Shown in pieces: positions 1-10,700 of a stretch of 64,000 nucleotides of DNA. Under the pieces are notes generated by a model that was not told where the DNA came from, made no database searches, and was given only the letters and a program-made list of their open reading frames with translations. Within the stretch, counting starts at the first letter, position 1, and each line of letters starts with the position of its first letter. The DNA lies in NCBI RefSeq assembly GCF_036588685.1, contig NC_086380.1, positions 32,692,474 through 32,756,473 of the forward strand, read 5' to 3'. The stretch is from Mytilus trossulus (taxonomy: Eukaryota > Mollusca > Bivalvia > Mytilida > Mytilidae). The translations under genes and the position numbers were made by a program.

Positions 1-3000
1 AGTAGTGTCTACTATTTTAGCTGATTCGGTGTTTATATTTTGTTCATCAATTACTGGTACAGATGGTGATTCACTACCAATTAATGGTGATACGGTAGTT
101 TTTATATCAGGTACAGTAGTGTCTGCTATTTTTTCTGATTCAGTATTTATATTTTGTTCATCAATTACTGGTACTGATGGTGATTCACTACCAATGAATG
201 GTGATACGGTAATTTTAATAACAGGTACAGTCGTGTCTGCTATTTTAGTTGATTCAGTATTTATATTTTGTTCATCAATTATTGGTACTGATGGTGATTC
301 ACTACCAATGAATGGTGATACGGTAGTTTTTATTTCAGGTAAGATAGTGTCTGTTATATTAGTTGATTCAGTTTTTATATTTTGTTCATCCAAAGTTAAC
401 GATTCACTAGCAATAGATGGTGATAAGGTAGTCGTTATCATAGGTTTAGTAGCGTCTGTATGTTTTGATGTTTCGAGTGGCAGGTCATACTTTTCTGTAT
501 TTGTAATACCTTTTATCTCATACTGTGGAGTTTCATCAATCTTCTTAACTGTTGTTGTCTCATCAGCTGCTGGTATGATATCTACTTTATCTGGTGTGGC
601 GGAAAACACTAAATCGACATTAACTGTTTCTGGAGACAACTCTTTAATAACGACCCCATCGACATCTTTAGATATCACGGTATGATCAATTGATGGAGAT
701 CCTTCCACTAGAGGTTTGTTGTTAGATAGTAACTGTTCGTCGCCTATTTTAAAGCTGGTTGACTGCTCAGACATTGTCTGTTGACCTTCAGTTTCCATTG
801 GGATTGTCGATTCAAGATTTGTAGTTTGGGTGAAGGATTTTTCCGAAATGTCCTTTTCCGCTGTGACCGGTATAATGCCGTCAGTTAATGTAGAAGTTTC
901 TGACACCGTATCAGTTGCTTTATATTGTACCACAGGTACCTCTTTGATTAATACAGATGTGTCTGGCTGATCCAAACCTGTTTCAGTAGCAGTTTCGGAT
1001 TGACTGGGCATATATACAACCACTCCCTCTTTACCTACGAGTTGATCTGAAGTCTGAACAGATTTTGTTTGATGACTTTTAGGTTGGCTTGACTTGTCTG
1101 TGAATGCCTCCTCAGTAACTTGCGAGACAGCAAGGGTATTTTGTAGATTTTCTTTAGTACCTCCAAGCAGATCAGATTGTTGTGAATCTACAGTTTTAGA
1201 TTCAAGAGATTGACCCAAATTACTTACAGATGAAGTATCCGATTTATCCAAGGAATTTGTATGTATAACGCCAGAAGCTGCTACCTGTTCGCTTTTGAGT
1301 AAGTTGTCTTCATATAAGGTCGCTGGAATAACAATAGCCTCAACATTTTGAGACTTTGTAATTGTACCTTCAGGTACTGTTGCATCCAATGTTTGTGCCT
1401 GATCGATTGAAATAGACTTGCTATCCACAACTGCTTCAGGTTTTGTTGCCACAATGCTATCCAAAACTGTTTCGGTGTTTGTTGCTGCATTGCTATCAAA
1501 AACTGCATCAGCGTTTGTTGCAGCTTTGCTATCCACAACTGCTTCAGGTTTTGTTGCCACAATGCTATCCAAAACTGTTTCGGTGTTTGTTGCTGCATTG
1601 CTATCAAAAACTGCATCAGCGTTTGTTGCAGCTTTGCTATCCACAACTGCTTCAGGTTTTGTTGCCACAATGCTATCCAAAACTGTTTCGTTGTTTGTTG
1701 CTGCATTGCTATCAAAAACTGCATCAGCGTTTGTTGCAGTTTTGCTATCTACAACTGCTTCAGTCTTTTCTGCAACATTGCTATCCAAAATTGTTTCGGT
1801 GTTTGTTACTGGATTGATAACCAAAACTGCTTCAGTCTTTGTTGCTGTATTGCCATCCACAACTGATTCAGTGTTTGTTGTTGCCTTGCTATCTAAACCT
1901 GCATCAGTAGTTGCTGTCTTGCCCACTAAAACTTCTCCAGTGTGTGTTAGTGCCATGCTATCAAAAACTGCTTCAGCGTTTGTGGCTGCATTGCTATCCA
2001 AAAGTGCTTCAGTGTTTGTGACTGCTGTGTTATCGACAACTGCTTCAGTATTTGGTATCGTCTTGCTTTCCAAACCTAATTCAGTTTTTGGTGCTGTCAT
2101 GCTATCTAAAACTGCGCCGGTATTTGCTGTTGACATGCTATCTAATACTGCTCCAGTGTCTGTTGCTGTATAACTATCCAAAACTGCTTCATTGTTAACT
2201 GCTGTCTTGCCATCTAACACTGCTTTGTTATTTTCTGCTGCCGTGTTATTCAAAACTGCTTCGTTGTTTGCTGCTGCTGTATTATCCAGAATTGTTTCAG
2301 TGTTTACTGCTGTCTTACGATCTAAAACTGCTTCATTGTTTACTGCTGTCTTACTATCTAAAACCGCTTCGTTATTTACTGCTGCCGTACTATCTAAAAT
2401 TGATCCAGTGTTTGATGCTGTATTGCTATCCAAAACAGTTTCAGTGTTTGGTGATGTCTTGCTATCTAAAACTTCAATGTTTGTTGCTGCATTGTTATTT
2501 AAAACTACTTCAGTGTTTGGTGATGTCTTGCTATCTAAAACTGTTTCCGTGTTTGTTCCTGCGTTTTTATCCAAAACTACTTCAGTGTTTGGTGATGTCT
2601 TGCTATCTAAAACTGTTTCCGTGTTTGTTCCTGCGTTTTTATCCAAAACTACTTCAGTGTTTGGTGATGTCTTGCTATCTAAAACTGTTTCCGTGTTTGT
2701 TGCTGCTTTTTTGTCCAAAACTACTTCAGTGTTTGGTGATGTCTTGCTATCTAAAACTGTTTCCGTGTTTGATCCTGCGTTTTTATCCAAAACTACTTCA
2801 GTGTTTGGTGATGTCTTGCTATCCAAATCTTCTTCAGTGTTTGTTGCTGCTTTGTTATCTAATACTGCTTCTGTGTTTGTTGCTGCATTGGTATCAAATA
2901 CTGCTTCAGTGTTTGTTACTACATTACTATGAGGAATAGCTGTAGGTACATTCTCATTCAAACTGGCCCCTTCATTCACTGGTATGTGATCATTTAAAGA

Positions 3001-4872
3001 AGGGTTTTCCTCTATTGCTCCTTCTCTGGTAATACTTTGTACAGCATTTGCTGGCAAGTCTTCAAGTGGCATTGGAATAGATAATCCACCAGGCGCGATC
3101 GGAGCTCCTCCAACCGCCTTATCAGTTAACTGTTGTTCACTGATTGTTTGTTCTATCACGTCACTTACTATTGTCGTATCTTTATTCGGTTCTTGTACAA
3201 CAGGTCCGCTTATTTCAGGTACACTGATTTTTTCAGAGGTTATAGATTGATCAATCACGCCTTTGTCCAATGTTGTATCTTTATTTGATTCTTCTAAAAC
3301 AGTTCCACTTGATCGAGGTGCACTGATTGTTTCGAAGGTTTTAGATTGATCTATCAAGTCTTTGACCACTGGCTCTTTGTTAGTTCCAAATGGAGCGGCA
3401 ATGTAGGTTTCAGGGGTTTTAGATGATTCATTAACGTCATTTGCTAATTGTGTATCCTTGATAGGTCCCTCAATAGGGAAATCAATGTATGTTTGGTTGT
3501 TCATTTCAGAGGTTCCCGAATTTACACTGCCCGTTGCCTTTGTGATTTCATTATTTTTCGAAACGGTTCCGGTAGTTGTTCTTTCTGTTTCACTACCAGT
3601 GGCTATTAATTCTGTCAAAACCTTATTTTCAACATTATTTCCTTCGATCGGATTTGTTTGCATTTCAGTCGTAGCTAATTCATTAGTGAATGCAGGTACA
3701 TCTTTGGGTATATTCTGTTCATTATCTGACCTCGAAGGCTTGTTAGAATCGACAATGGATGAATCTGTTAAAGTCCCCGAATGTTTTGCAATGTTTGTCG
3801 CAAATAACATTTCTGTTACGGGTTCCTCAAGTGCTGTTCCTTTTAATGGTTCAAATGCTTTTGAGTCTACAGCTTGACTGATAAAAGACTTATCTGATTG
3901 TTCTGTATTTGATGTTGCTGGAATGCCTACCTCTGTTTTAATTGTACCATCTATAGGAATACCAACCACTTGAGGGTTGGTTTGAATTGTTGGTGTCTGT
4001 ACAGATTCTGTGGTCGTCAAAGGAATTGGTGGAACTTCATTGTTAATTCTTTTGACATCAACGAGATATTCTGGACGTACATCAACCAGTTCGGATTTGC
4101 TGGTGACCTTTTCGTCTGTTGTCTTTTGTTCCTTATCACCCAAAAATTTCAAAGAATAAGTGTTATCCTGAGCAGCTACAATATTTTCTCTTGGAACAGG
4201 TTCCATAATAATATAATTATTATCAGTATTTATATTGGAATCAACCCTTGACCCTGAACTTGCTCTACGGAAGTGTGACATCGGTATTTTGATACCAGTA
4301 GATAAACCAGTTTGTTTTGATAACCGAGACTGGTTGTCTTTTATAGCATGGGGTGAGTTATGATTCAGTTCAATTATTTGAGTTTCAGGTATAACTACTG
4401 GAGCATTAAGAACTTTTGGATTACTATCTAGTACATCCATATTTACGGGTGTATACGGCACAGGAACAGCTGGTATTTCGTTGGCAGACTGTTCTATCTT
4501 TGAATTTGTCGCTTTGTCCGTATTGGTTTCAGTTTCTTTATAATGGAATGTTCCAGTGTCCATCTTGCCTAAAGAAAGAGATGGTTGCTTCTCACTGGCG
4601 CTAAACCCTGATTCTCTCATATTGTGTTGTTTCCGTCTTTGTGTAGGTTCTGTCTGTGATTGAGAGCTAACAGTACTTCCTGGGGTCGACGTGTTAGGGT
4701 CGGCAGTAGGTGTAGGCTGTGGCTCTGCCCATCCAGTTACCGGGTTAATGTCATTTGTAAGAGTGTCCCATGATTTTCCTTGAACTTGACCTTCACCTTG
4801 AACTAGACCTTCACCTTGACCAGATGTTTTGGTACTGAACGACACCAGCAGAAGAACAGGAATCACAATCAT
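1..4872 (-). CDS. Giant secreted repetitive Cys-free protein (3' part outside window)
   Basis: I read the minus frame whose codons align with window positions 1-3, 4-6 and so on, line by line. There is no stop from the ATG at 4872-4870 to the window edge: 1624 codons, still open. The N-terminus begins MIVIPVLLLVSFSTKTSG, a typical signal peptide, followed by Gly/Gln-rich GEG/VQG repeats and the only two Trp residues (SWDTLTND, TGWAEPQP). Next comes a long Thr/Ser/Pro/Val/Asp/Glu-rich stretch with about three degenerate ~37-aa units near aa 480-585 (phrases like IDQS..SE.IS and NKDTT). Residues ~648-1151 are about 42 copies of a 12-aa unit, consensus AATNTEAVLDSK. Residues ~1476-1624 are 38-aa units containing TVSPFIGSESPSVP and DEQNINTES, continuing past the edge. 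I saw no Cys codon and few Tyr. Asn-X-Thr sequons are frequent. No enzyme or adhesion domain is recognised. Secretion is strongly supported; a role in shell, byssus or mucus matrix is inference from composition and architecture. Confidence 0.88.
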   Translation of the reverse strand, partial: MIVIPVLLLVSFSTKTSGQGEGLVQGEGQVQGKSWDTLTNDINPVTGWAEPQPTPTADPNTSTPGSTVSSQSQTEPTQRRKQHNMRESGFSASEKQPSLSLGKMDTGTFHYKETETNTDKATNSKIEQSANEIPAVPVPYTPVNMDVLDSNPKVLNAPVVIPETQIIELNHNSPHAIKDNQSRLSKQTGLSTGIKIPMSHFRRASSGSRVDSNINTDNNYIIMEPVPRENIVAAQDNTYSLKFLGDKEQKTTDEKVTSKSELVDVRPEYLVDVKRINNEVPPIPLTTTESVQTPTIQTNPQVVGIPIDGTIKTEVGIPATSNTEQSDKSFISQAVDSKAFEPLKGTALEEPVTEMLFATNIAKHSGTLTDSSIVDSNKPSRSDNEQNIPKDVPAFTNELATTEMQTNPIEGNNVENKVLTELIATGSETERTTTGTVSKNNEITKATGSVNSGTSEMNNQTYIDFPIEGPIKDTQLANDVNESSKTPETYIAAPFGTNKEPVVKDLIDQSKTFETISAPRSSGTVLEESNKDTTLDKGVIDQSITSEKISVPEISGPVVQEPNKDTTIVSDVIEQTISEQQLTDKAVGGAPIAPGGLSIPMPLEDLPANAVQSITREGAIEENPSLNDHIPVNEGASLNENVPTAIPHSNVVTNTEAVFDTNAATNTEAVLDNKAATNTEEDLDSKTSPNTEVVLDKNAGSNTETVLDSKTSPNTEVVLDKKAATNTETVLDSKTSPNTEVVLDKNAGTNTETVLDSKTSPNTEVVLDKNAGTNTETVLDSKTSPNTEVVLNNNAATNIEVLDSKTSPNTETVLDSNTASNTGSILDSTAAVNNEAVLDSKTAVNNEAVLDRKTAVNTETILDNTAAANNEAVLNNTAAENNKAVLDGKTAVNNEAVLDSYTATDTGAVLDSMSTANTGAVLDSMTAPKTELGLESKTIPNTEAVVDNTAVTNTEALLDSNAATNAEAVFDSMALTHTGEVLVGKTATTDAGLDSKATTNTESVVDGNTATKTEAVLVINPVTNTETILDSNVAEKTEAVVDSKTATNADAVFDSNAATNNETVLDSIVATKPEAVVDSKAATNADAVFDSNAATNTETVLDSIVATKPEAVVDSKAATNADAVFDSNAATNTETVLDSIVATKPEAVVDSKSISIDQAQTLDATVPEGTITKSQNVEAIVIPATLYEDNLLKSEQVAASGVIHTNSLDKSDTSSVSNLGQSLESKTVDSQQSDLLGGTKENLQNTLAVSQVTEEAFTDKSSQPKSHQTKSVQTSDQLVGKEGVVVYMPSQSETATETGLDQPDTSVLIKEVPVVQYKATDTVSETSTLTDGIIPVTAEKDISEKSFTQTTNLESTIPMETEGQQTMSEQSTSFKIGDEQLLSNNKPLVEGSPSIDHTVISKDVDGVVIKELSPETVNVDLVFSATPDKVDIIPAADETTTVKKIDETPQYEIKGITNTEKYDLPLETSKHTDATKPMITTTLSPSIASESLTLDEQNIKTESTNITDTILPEIKTTVSPFIGSESPSVPIIDEQNINTESTKIADTTVPVIKITVSPFIGSESPSVPVIDEQNINTESEKIADTTVPDIKTTVSPLIGSESPSVPVIDEQNINTESAKIVDTT

Positions 4873-4900
4873 AGTGATGTCTACAACATAAAAAGAAATT
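4873..4900 (-). other. Likely 3' splice site just upstream of the giant ORF's ATG
   Basis: On the minus strand the sequence before the ATG reads TTTCTTTTTATGTTGTAG followed by ACATCACT and the start codon. This is a pyrimidine-rich tract with a TAG acceptor (AG at 4882-4881) 8 nt before the ATG. It suggests a 5'-UTR intron and a single large coding exon. The upstream exon is not identified with confidence. Confidence 0.6.
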
Positions 4901-5246
4901 TCATATAGTTACGACAAAATAACATGTTAAGAGAAAAAAAATGAAACTCTGCAATATTGACTTAGTTTTTTACCCTGAACATTGAGTGAATGAATGTCTG
5001 TTTTCTAAACATATTGATCATCCCCTATCATCTTCATTTTCATTTTAAATAGCAATGCGAAATGACAAGAGGATTTATCAAGGCGGAAGTAGTTTTCGAT
5101 GGTTAAATCTCGAAAATCTATTAGGAAGAAACAAATCAAGGTAACATTTACAGACTTATGAGTTGCGTGCACTTTAAGGTAGTTAAAAAGGATTGTTTAG
5201 TACCATGATGACTCGTTCGAGTATGCCATACTTAAAAAGTGGATGG

Positions 5247-5393
5247 TATTTTAGCTACGAAAGGGATATATTCTGGTCAAGAAAGTAACATATTTTAGCT
5301 ACGAAAGGGATATATTCTGGTCAAGAAAGTAACATATTTTAGCTACGAAAGGGATATATTCTGGTCAAAAAAGTAACATATTTTAGCTACGAA
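5247..5393. repeat. 44-bp tandem repeat, about 3.4 copies
   Basis: A unit starting TATTTTAGCTACGAAAGGGA recurs at 5247, 5291, 5335 and partly at 5379. The copies are nearly identical, so this is a young minisatellite. It lies in the presumed upstream intron or flank of the giant secreted-protein gene. Confidence 0.9.
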
Positions 5394-5399
5394 ATGGAA

Positions 5400-6965
5400 C
5401 TTTTTCTGTAAATATTTTATTAGTATTGAGATAAACATACTTGAAATGGATGTACACCTTGAATATTGCTTACATATTATGAAAATCTAAGAAAGAAAAT
5501 TCGAAGTAACCGACAATCACAATCAATTTGTGTTAGTCAAGATGATACACTGACTTTATTGTACACATTGTTCCTATTAAGTATTAAGTGTTTTTTTTCT
5601 TCTGATAAACACCGCGTATATCAAGCAAAACAACTACTTTGTCAATTCCATAATTAAATTCACGAAGACCTCATGTGTATGCTTAACATAGATTGGTTCT
5701 TTCGTAAACTATTATTTGTTCCTTTCTAGAAAGAAACATTTGTATGAACATTGGCCTTTTTCATGAAATAAAGTTGTATAAAGTTTAGAATAAGGAAAAC
5801 TTGAGTTATAACGTTTGGTATACCATTTTCTACATTTGAAAATGCCTCTACCAAGTAAGGAATATGACAGTTTTCCATTCGTTTGATGTGTTTTATCCTT
5901 TGATTTTGCCATTTCATTAGGGACTTTCCGTTTTGATTTTTCCTAGGAATTCAGTATTTTTGTGATTTTTACTTTTTTTGTATTGTACCAAATACAGATG
6001 AGATGTAACTGCATGTACTTTTAAAGCTTTTTGAGGATTTAGTTGTTTGAAAAATAACACAAATGATGAACACGGGCACGAAGAATAACACGTAATGTAA
6101 TGTAAAAAGTATACCTTAATTGTCAGATTATTTAACAGTATCCTAACTGTTTTTACTTATGTACAAATTTAACAATTTTTTTCAACATTGATCTGTGTCC
6201 ACACTTGTTAGTAGAACTAATAAAACAACAGGTAAGATCAAAACAAATGTCGTCAGGTCAATTTTTTAAATCATCGACGCTAAAAAAAAAAAGCCTAAAT
6301 AGTGTACTTTTGTCAGCTTGAAAGAGTTAGTTGAAATCGACACAATTGATAAATACAACATAAGATGTCAAAGTGTAATCTACAACAGACGTGTATGCAA
6401 TATATTTTTCTCTAAATCCCATTGAAACTATAAAAGTAGTTCCGGTCCCTCTGCCTTTTGATCCCGATCATTGTAAAAAGAGAAATTAGAACAATAGAAA
6501 AACTGACCTTTTTAATCACATCTTTATGGATAACAATTACAAAAGTAGAATTAAAACGATTATAAACATACCCGTCTCATTTTATTTTTTTGCATTTACA
6601 AAACCCAAACTATATGAATTGATAAACCCCGGGCCCGTATTTAAGGGGTTTTGGTGATTTATAACGGCCTTATTATTTTTCGTTTAATATATTGTCAGGG
6701 ATCAGGCCATATTTTTTTTTTATTTTGTCACATATTTTGCAATGTCTTGCCGTTGATAAATAATTACACAAAAAACGTCCATATGTTTGTGATATTATGC
6801 CGTTATAAGTATGACCAGTTTATGATATTTAATTGATAGCCATGCTGTAGAAGTATTTTAGTAATGAAAGTACTAAGCTCTTATAAATATGTGATTGATA
6901 TCAGAATTGACCTCTGTTGGAATAACATGACTGACTTTTACATTGTTTTATAACATTTTGGCTAC
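5400..6965. other. AT-rich noncoding stretch, nothing recognised
   Basis: Only short open frames (around 60 codons) without homology or coding character occur here. It probably belongs to the intron or 5' flank of the minus-strand gene ending at 4872. Confidence 0.5.
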
Positions 6966-6969
6966 TCTC

Positions 6970-7755
6970 AATTTAGAGAAATCTTTTATTAATAGTGCTG
7001 TATTTTTTAATTATTTTTTTTATATATAAAACTGATATCTTAAAGTTCACAGCAAGGTATTCTCTAACCGTAGCATAGACGTTTATTTGCAAAGATAATT
7101 TCTCTGATGGGATGAGTTTTTTTTTGTTTTTAATAAAAGAATACTTCGCCTAGTTCATCATTTAAATAAATATGTTAAAAGTTAGGACACAACGTGTTAC
7201 CCTGTCTTAGTACGCATCTGTTTTTATTTTGCTTTCGGTTATTATATATGTTTTGTTGTGACAAGTTGATCTAAACAAAAAATATAATTAAACGATTACA
7301 AAATGTGTTATATTTAATTTGTTCTTAATAAAATATAGAATATTTCTTATATTTTTTGAATCAAATAAGAGAATGTTTTTTGTTAGTGCTGAATTCTTTA
7401 TAAAACTGAGATTCGGAAGTCCACAGCAAGATGGTCTCTAATCGTAGCATGGATGTTTTATTTGCAAAGATAATGTCTTTCATGAGATAAGTTAAGTTAA
7501 TGATTTTAAGATAGAAGAAACCTTTGCGTAGTTCATCTCTAAATGTCAATTAAAATGTGTTAAAAGTTAGGACATAATGGGTCGCCCTGTCTCATTACAT
7601 ATCTATTCTATCTTACTTTAGGTTATTATTTATTTGTTGTTGTGACAACTTGATCTAAATACAAAACATATAATGAAACGATTTCAGAATTTTTCATACT
7701 TGATGTTAACGTTAGAGAATTTCCTATATTTTTGTTCGTCTTTTTATTTTATAAT
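6970..7755. repeat. Tandem duplication, ~390-bp unit, two diverged copies
   Basis: The segment from about 6970 to 7360 is repeated from about 7361 to 7755. Matching anchors are AGTGCTG (6994 and 7385), TGCAAAGATAAT, GTTAAAAGTTAGGACA (7174 and 7559) and TTGTTGTGACAA.TTGATCTAAA. The copies differ at many sites and by small indels, so the duplication is old. No coding capacity is seen. Confidence 0.8.
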
Positions 7756-10700
7756 TTTTCTGATTTTATGGGTAGTTTTCGTTTGATAATTTATATATTG
7801 ATTTGAATAATTAAACATAAAAAATAATCTTAAAATTTTGTGAAAAAGGAATACTCACCCAGTTTGATTTGCTTTACATCCACGAATGTGACCTGCTATC
7901 TGTATTGAGCCGTTGGAAAAGAAGACTATGTCACTAAGTAATTGACAAATCGTACCCTGGAATGATGACCTTATGTAAACAGACAAACACAAAACTTGTG
8001 TCAATTAATGCATTAGCGTGCGCTAGTTGACATAAATTTGACGGCTTCATGATGACATTTTAATTATATTAAAAAAAAATAATTAAAACACGACATCGCT
8101 TCAAATTAATTCTCATTTAAAAATATGATTACGAGGTTAGCATGCATATAATTATAGAATTATTTGTGGTTTATATTTACCATACTTTGTCACTGCCAGT
8201 TTAAGAGCAAATTAACAACTCTTTATTGTCTCTGAACTAAACATTAACAATTGCACATTTCCTTAAGAGGAAATAATGGAGACTTTACTCAATGAAAACA
8301 TATATTTCTTTGATAAATGTTGCATCATGCATGATTTAGTTGCTACGTTGCAGACCATTGCTGGTTTCGTCTGTTTTCTGCCCTTTGGTCTGACTGTTGG
8401 TTCTTTGACATACTCCCCATTTCCATTCTCAATTTAATGTTTAGAGTATACATAAGAAAATATATATTCATATATAACGATAGGATCATTTAAGAACAAA
8501 ATATGATGGAGATGAAGTTGCAAATAAAATCTTTTCAAGCTTTGACAATTGATAGATAAATATAACAAATAATATAACAAAAAAATATAATACTATTAAA
8601 TGAGTGCAAAAAGTGTTTAATCTGGGGGAAACAACCTCTAGAAAAAAATTATAAAATATTTTAATATAAACCATGCAAACTACTGTGCATTGTAAACAAC
8701 TCATATGATTCATTTGAAAACACATGCATAATTAATTAGTGGTAATTAGGTTGATTATTACTAACCGTGCAGACAATTTAATTGTCATATTTCATTCAAG
8801 ATATGTATATGCTTCTAAAAATATCAAAATTTAAATGAGAATTAATTCATTTAATTTTAATCAGGTCAAATGCCTCTGTCAATATGTCCTAATTTTGGTG
8901 AGCACGAACGTATCTGACTAGAAACAGCTCATCGTTTTGAATGGGCTTATTATTCAAAATACCTCAACTTCATTTCCGTTCAACGCATACAATGTTTTAG
9001 TGATGACGGTTACGGCTGTGACGTGACTATAGTCACACTGTAACAAGCTCCTCCATTGGTGCGCTCTACAAGCAATATTCATGAGCATATTTGATTTACG
9101 AAGAGGTTTACAATACATATAGGATAGAACAAAGACACGAGGAATACCAAGTCCTTAAAACGCTGTCTTTTTACTACTTCATGTTTTTTGAAGATTTCAA
9201 TGAAACGTAGGTATAGTTGCAGAGCATTGCATTTAGAAATTCTGACCTTTAGAAATAAAAATTAATAGCAAATTTTGTGATTTCTTGTATAAAATTATCT
9301 TTATAAAAATATTTTATCACCAAAACAAAATATAAATTATTGGAACGGCAGTATAAATTGAAAAAAGGACGATATTAGTGTGAAAAATTAAGTATGCTTG
9401 AAAAAATGGAACGGCACAATATTACCGCAACGTTTTGCTGGACAGGTACACTTTCCTTTTTGGGAAACTTCTGAATTTTTCCCAATCCTGTGTTTAGAAA
9501 TCTATTCTGCAAGACGGAATGATTTTTTTTACACAGTCCCATTTTGTTCCTCATGCCTTCTGCACGTTTTCATATTTGTTCTTCCCCAATTTTCCCCAAT
9601 CTTGTTTTTTTCCCCAAATTTGTTCTTTAAGACAGAATGACTTCCATTTTTTTACACACCCGAACTTTGCTCTTCGTACATTTCTGCACGTTTTGCGAAG
9701 TATATAAGTATTGTTATTTAAATGATAAATAAGTTTTTAATTGTTTGCCTTATTACAAAAGCAAGGGTCAATCAGGAACTATAAAACATGCCACTTGCAG
9801 TAAGTGGTTATCCTCCCGAACCACACAAGTTCATCCCAGTGTATGTGTATTTCTTCATTTTTCTCAAACCTTTTTGTTTCTTCGTCTTTGTTTCTTCCCT
9901 TTTTCCCACTCATTTGTGAATTAATGTGCAAGTGTTCTGTCACTTGTGGACTTTTTTCTCTATTTAAATTTTTCGAAATTGTTTTGATGAGTTATTCTAC
10001 AATTTTTAAAATCGCAACATACATTGTTTTCGCAACATACATTGATTTCACACCGATCATTCATTTTTTGTTAAGATTTTGTTAAGGCAAAGCTTCTTTT
10101 CTTGGGATAAAATATTGCAAAAAAATGAAACACAATATTCAACTATTTATTACTTTGGAAACTACAGACTAACTGTAACATATTTGATTGATTCTTTGCT
10201 ACGATAAAAATTCGAACTAACGACTTTTTACTTTCCTTTTCAACATTTAGAATCTAATAAAACATTTAAAAAGCATTGCCCCTCCACCACAAAGATGCAC
10301 GGTTCTTTTCCATTCAGAATAATATGATATATGACTAGGAACAAATGAAAAATCATGAGAGAATTCGAAAACAATTTTTCATTCAACTGTTTTCAAATTA
10401 TCATACATTTTCATTTGTACCTGGCCATACATCATATTCTGAATGGATAAGTCATATTGAAGGATTTTTTATTCATTGCATAAATATGTCAATATTGACA
10501 ATTTATACTTTTATGAGCGGTTTCAATGATTACAAATCTGAATGAAATCTTCGAAAACGTACATATGAGAATAAATAGCTTTGACTTTTATTTGGAAACT
10601 CAATATAGTGATAAGAGGGGTTCTAATCAAGAATTCATGAGAAAAAAAACGCAAATTGCTTGTCTGTAAATAAAGTGTTTAATCCCGCATGCAAATTGCA

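Noticed and set aside
1418..2932. Long plus-strand open frames (for example 1418-2173 and 2192-2932) of LSKTASVFVAAL-type repeats
   Set aside because: They are antisense to the minus-strand exon. The 36-bp periodicity keeps other frames open, and only the minus frame has a signal peptide and runs through the non-repetitive flanks.
5247..5393. CRISPR-like direct repeats
   Set aside because: Units are contiguous without spacers and the DNA is eukaryotic; it is a plain minisatellite.
7859..7960. Candidate upstream 5'-UTR exon of the giant gene with donor CTGG|GTGAGT
   Set aside because: The donor is good, but the neighbouring CACGAATGTGACCT is part of repeat R3 and no other evidence links it to the gene.
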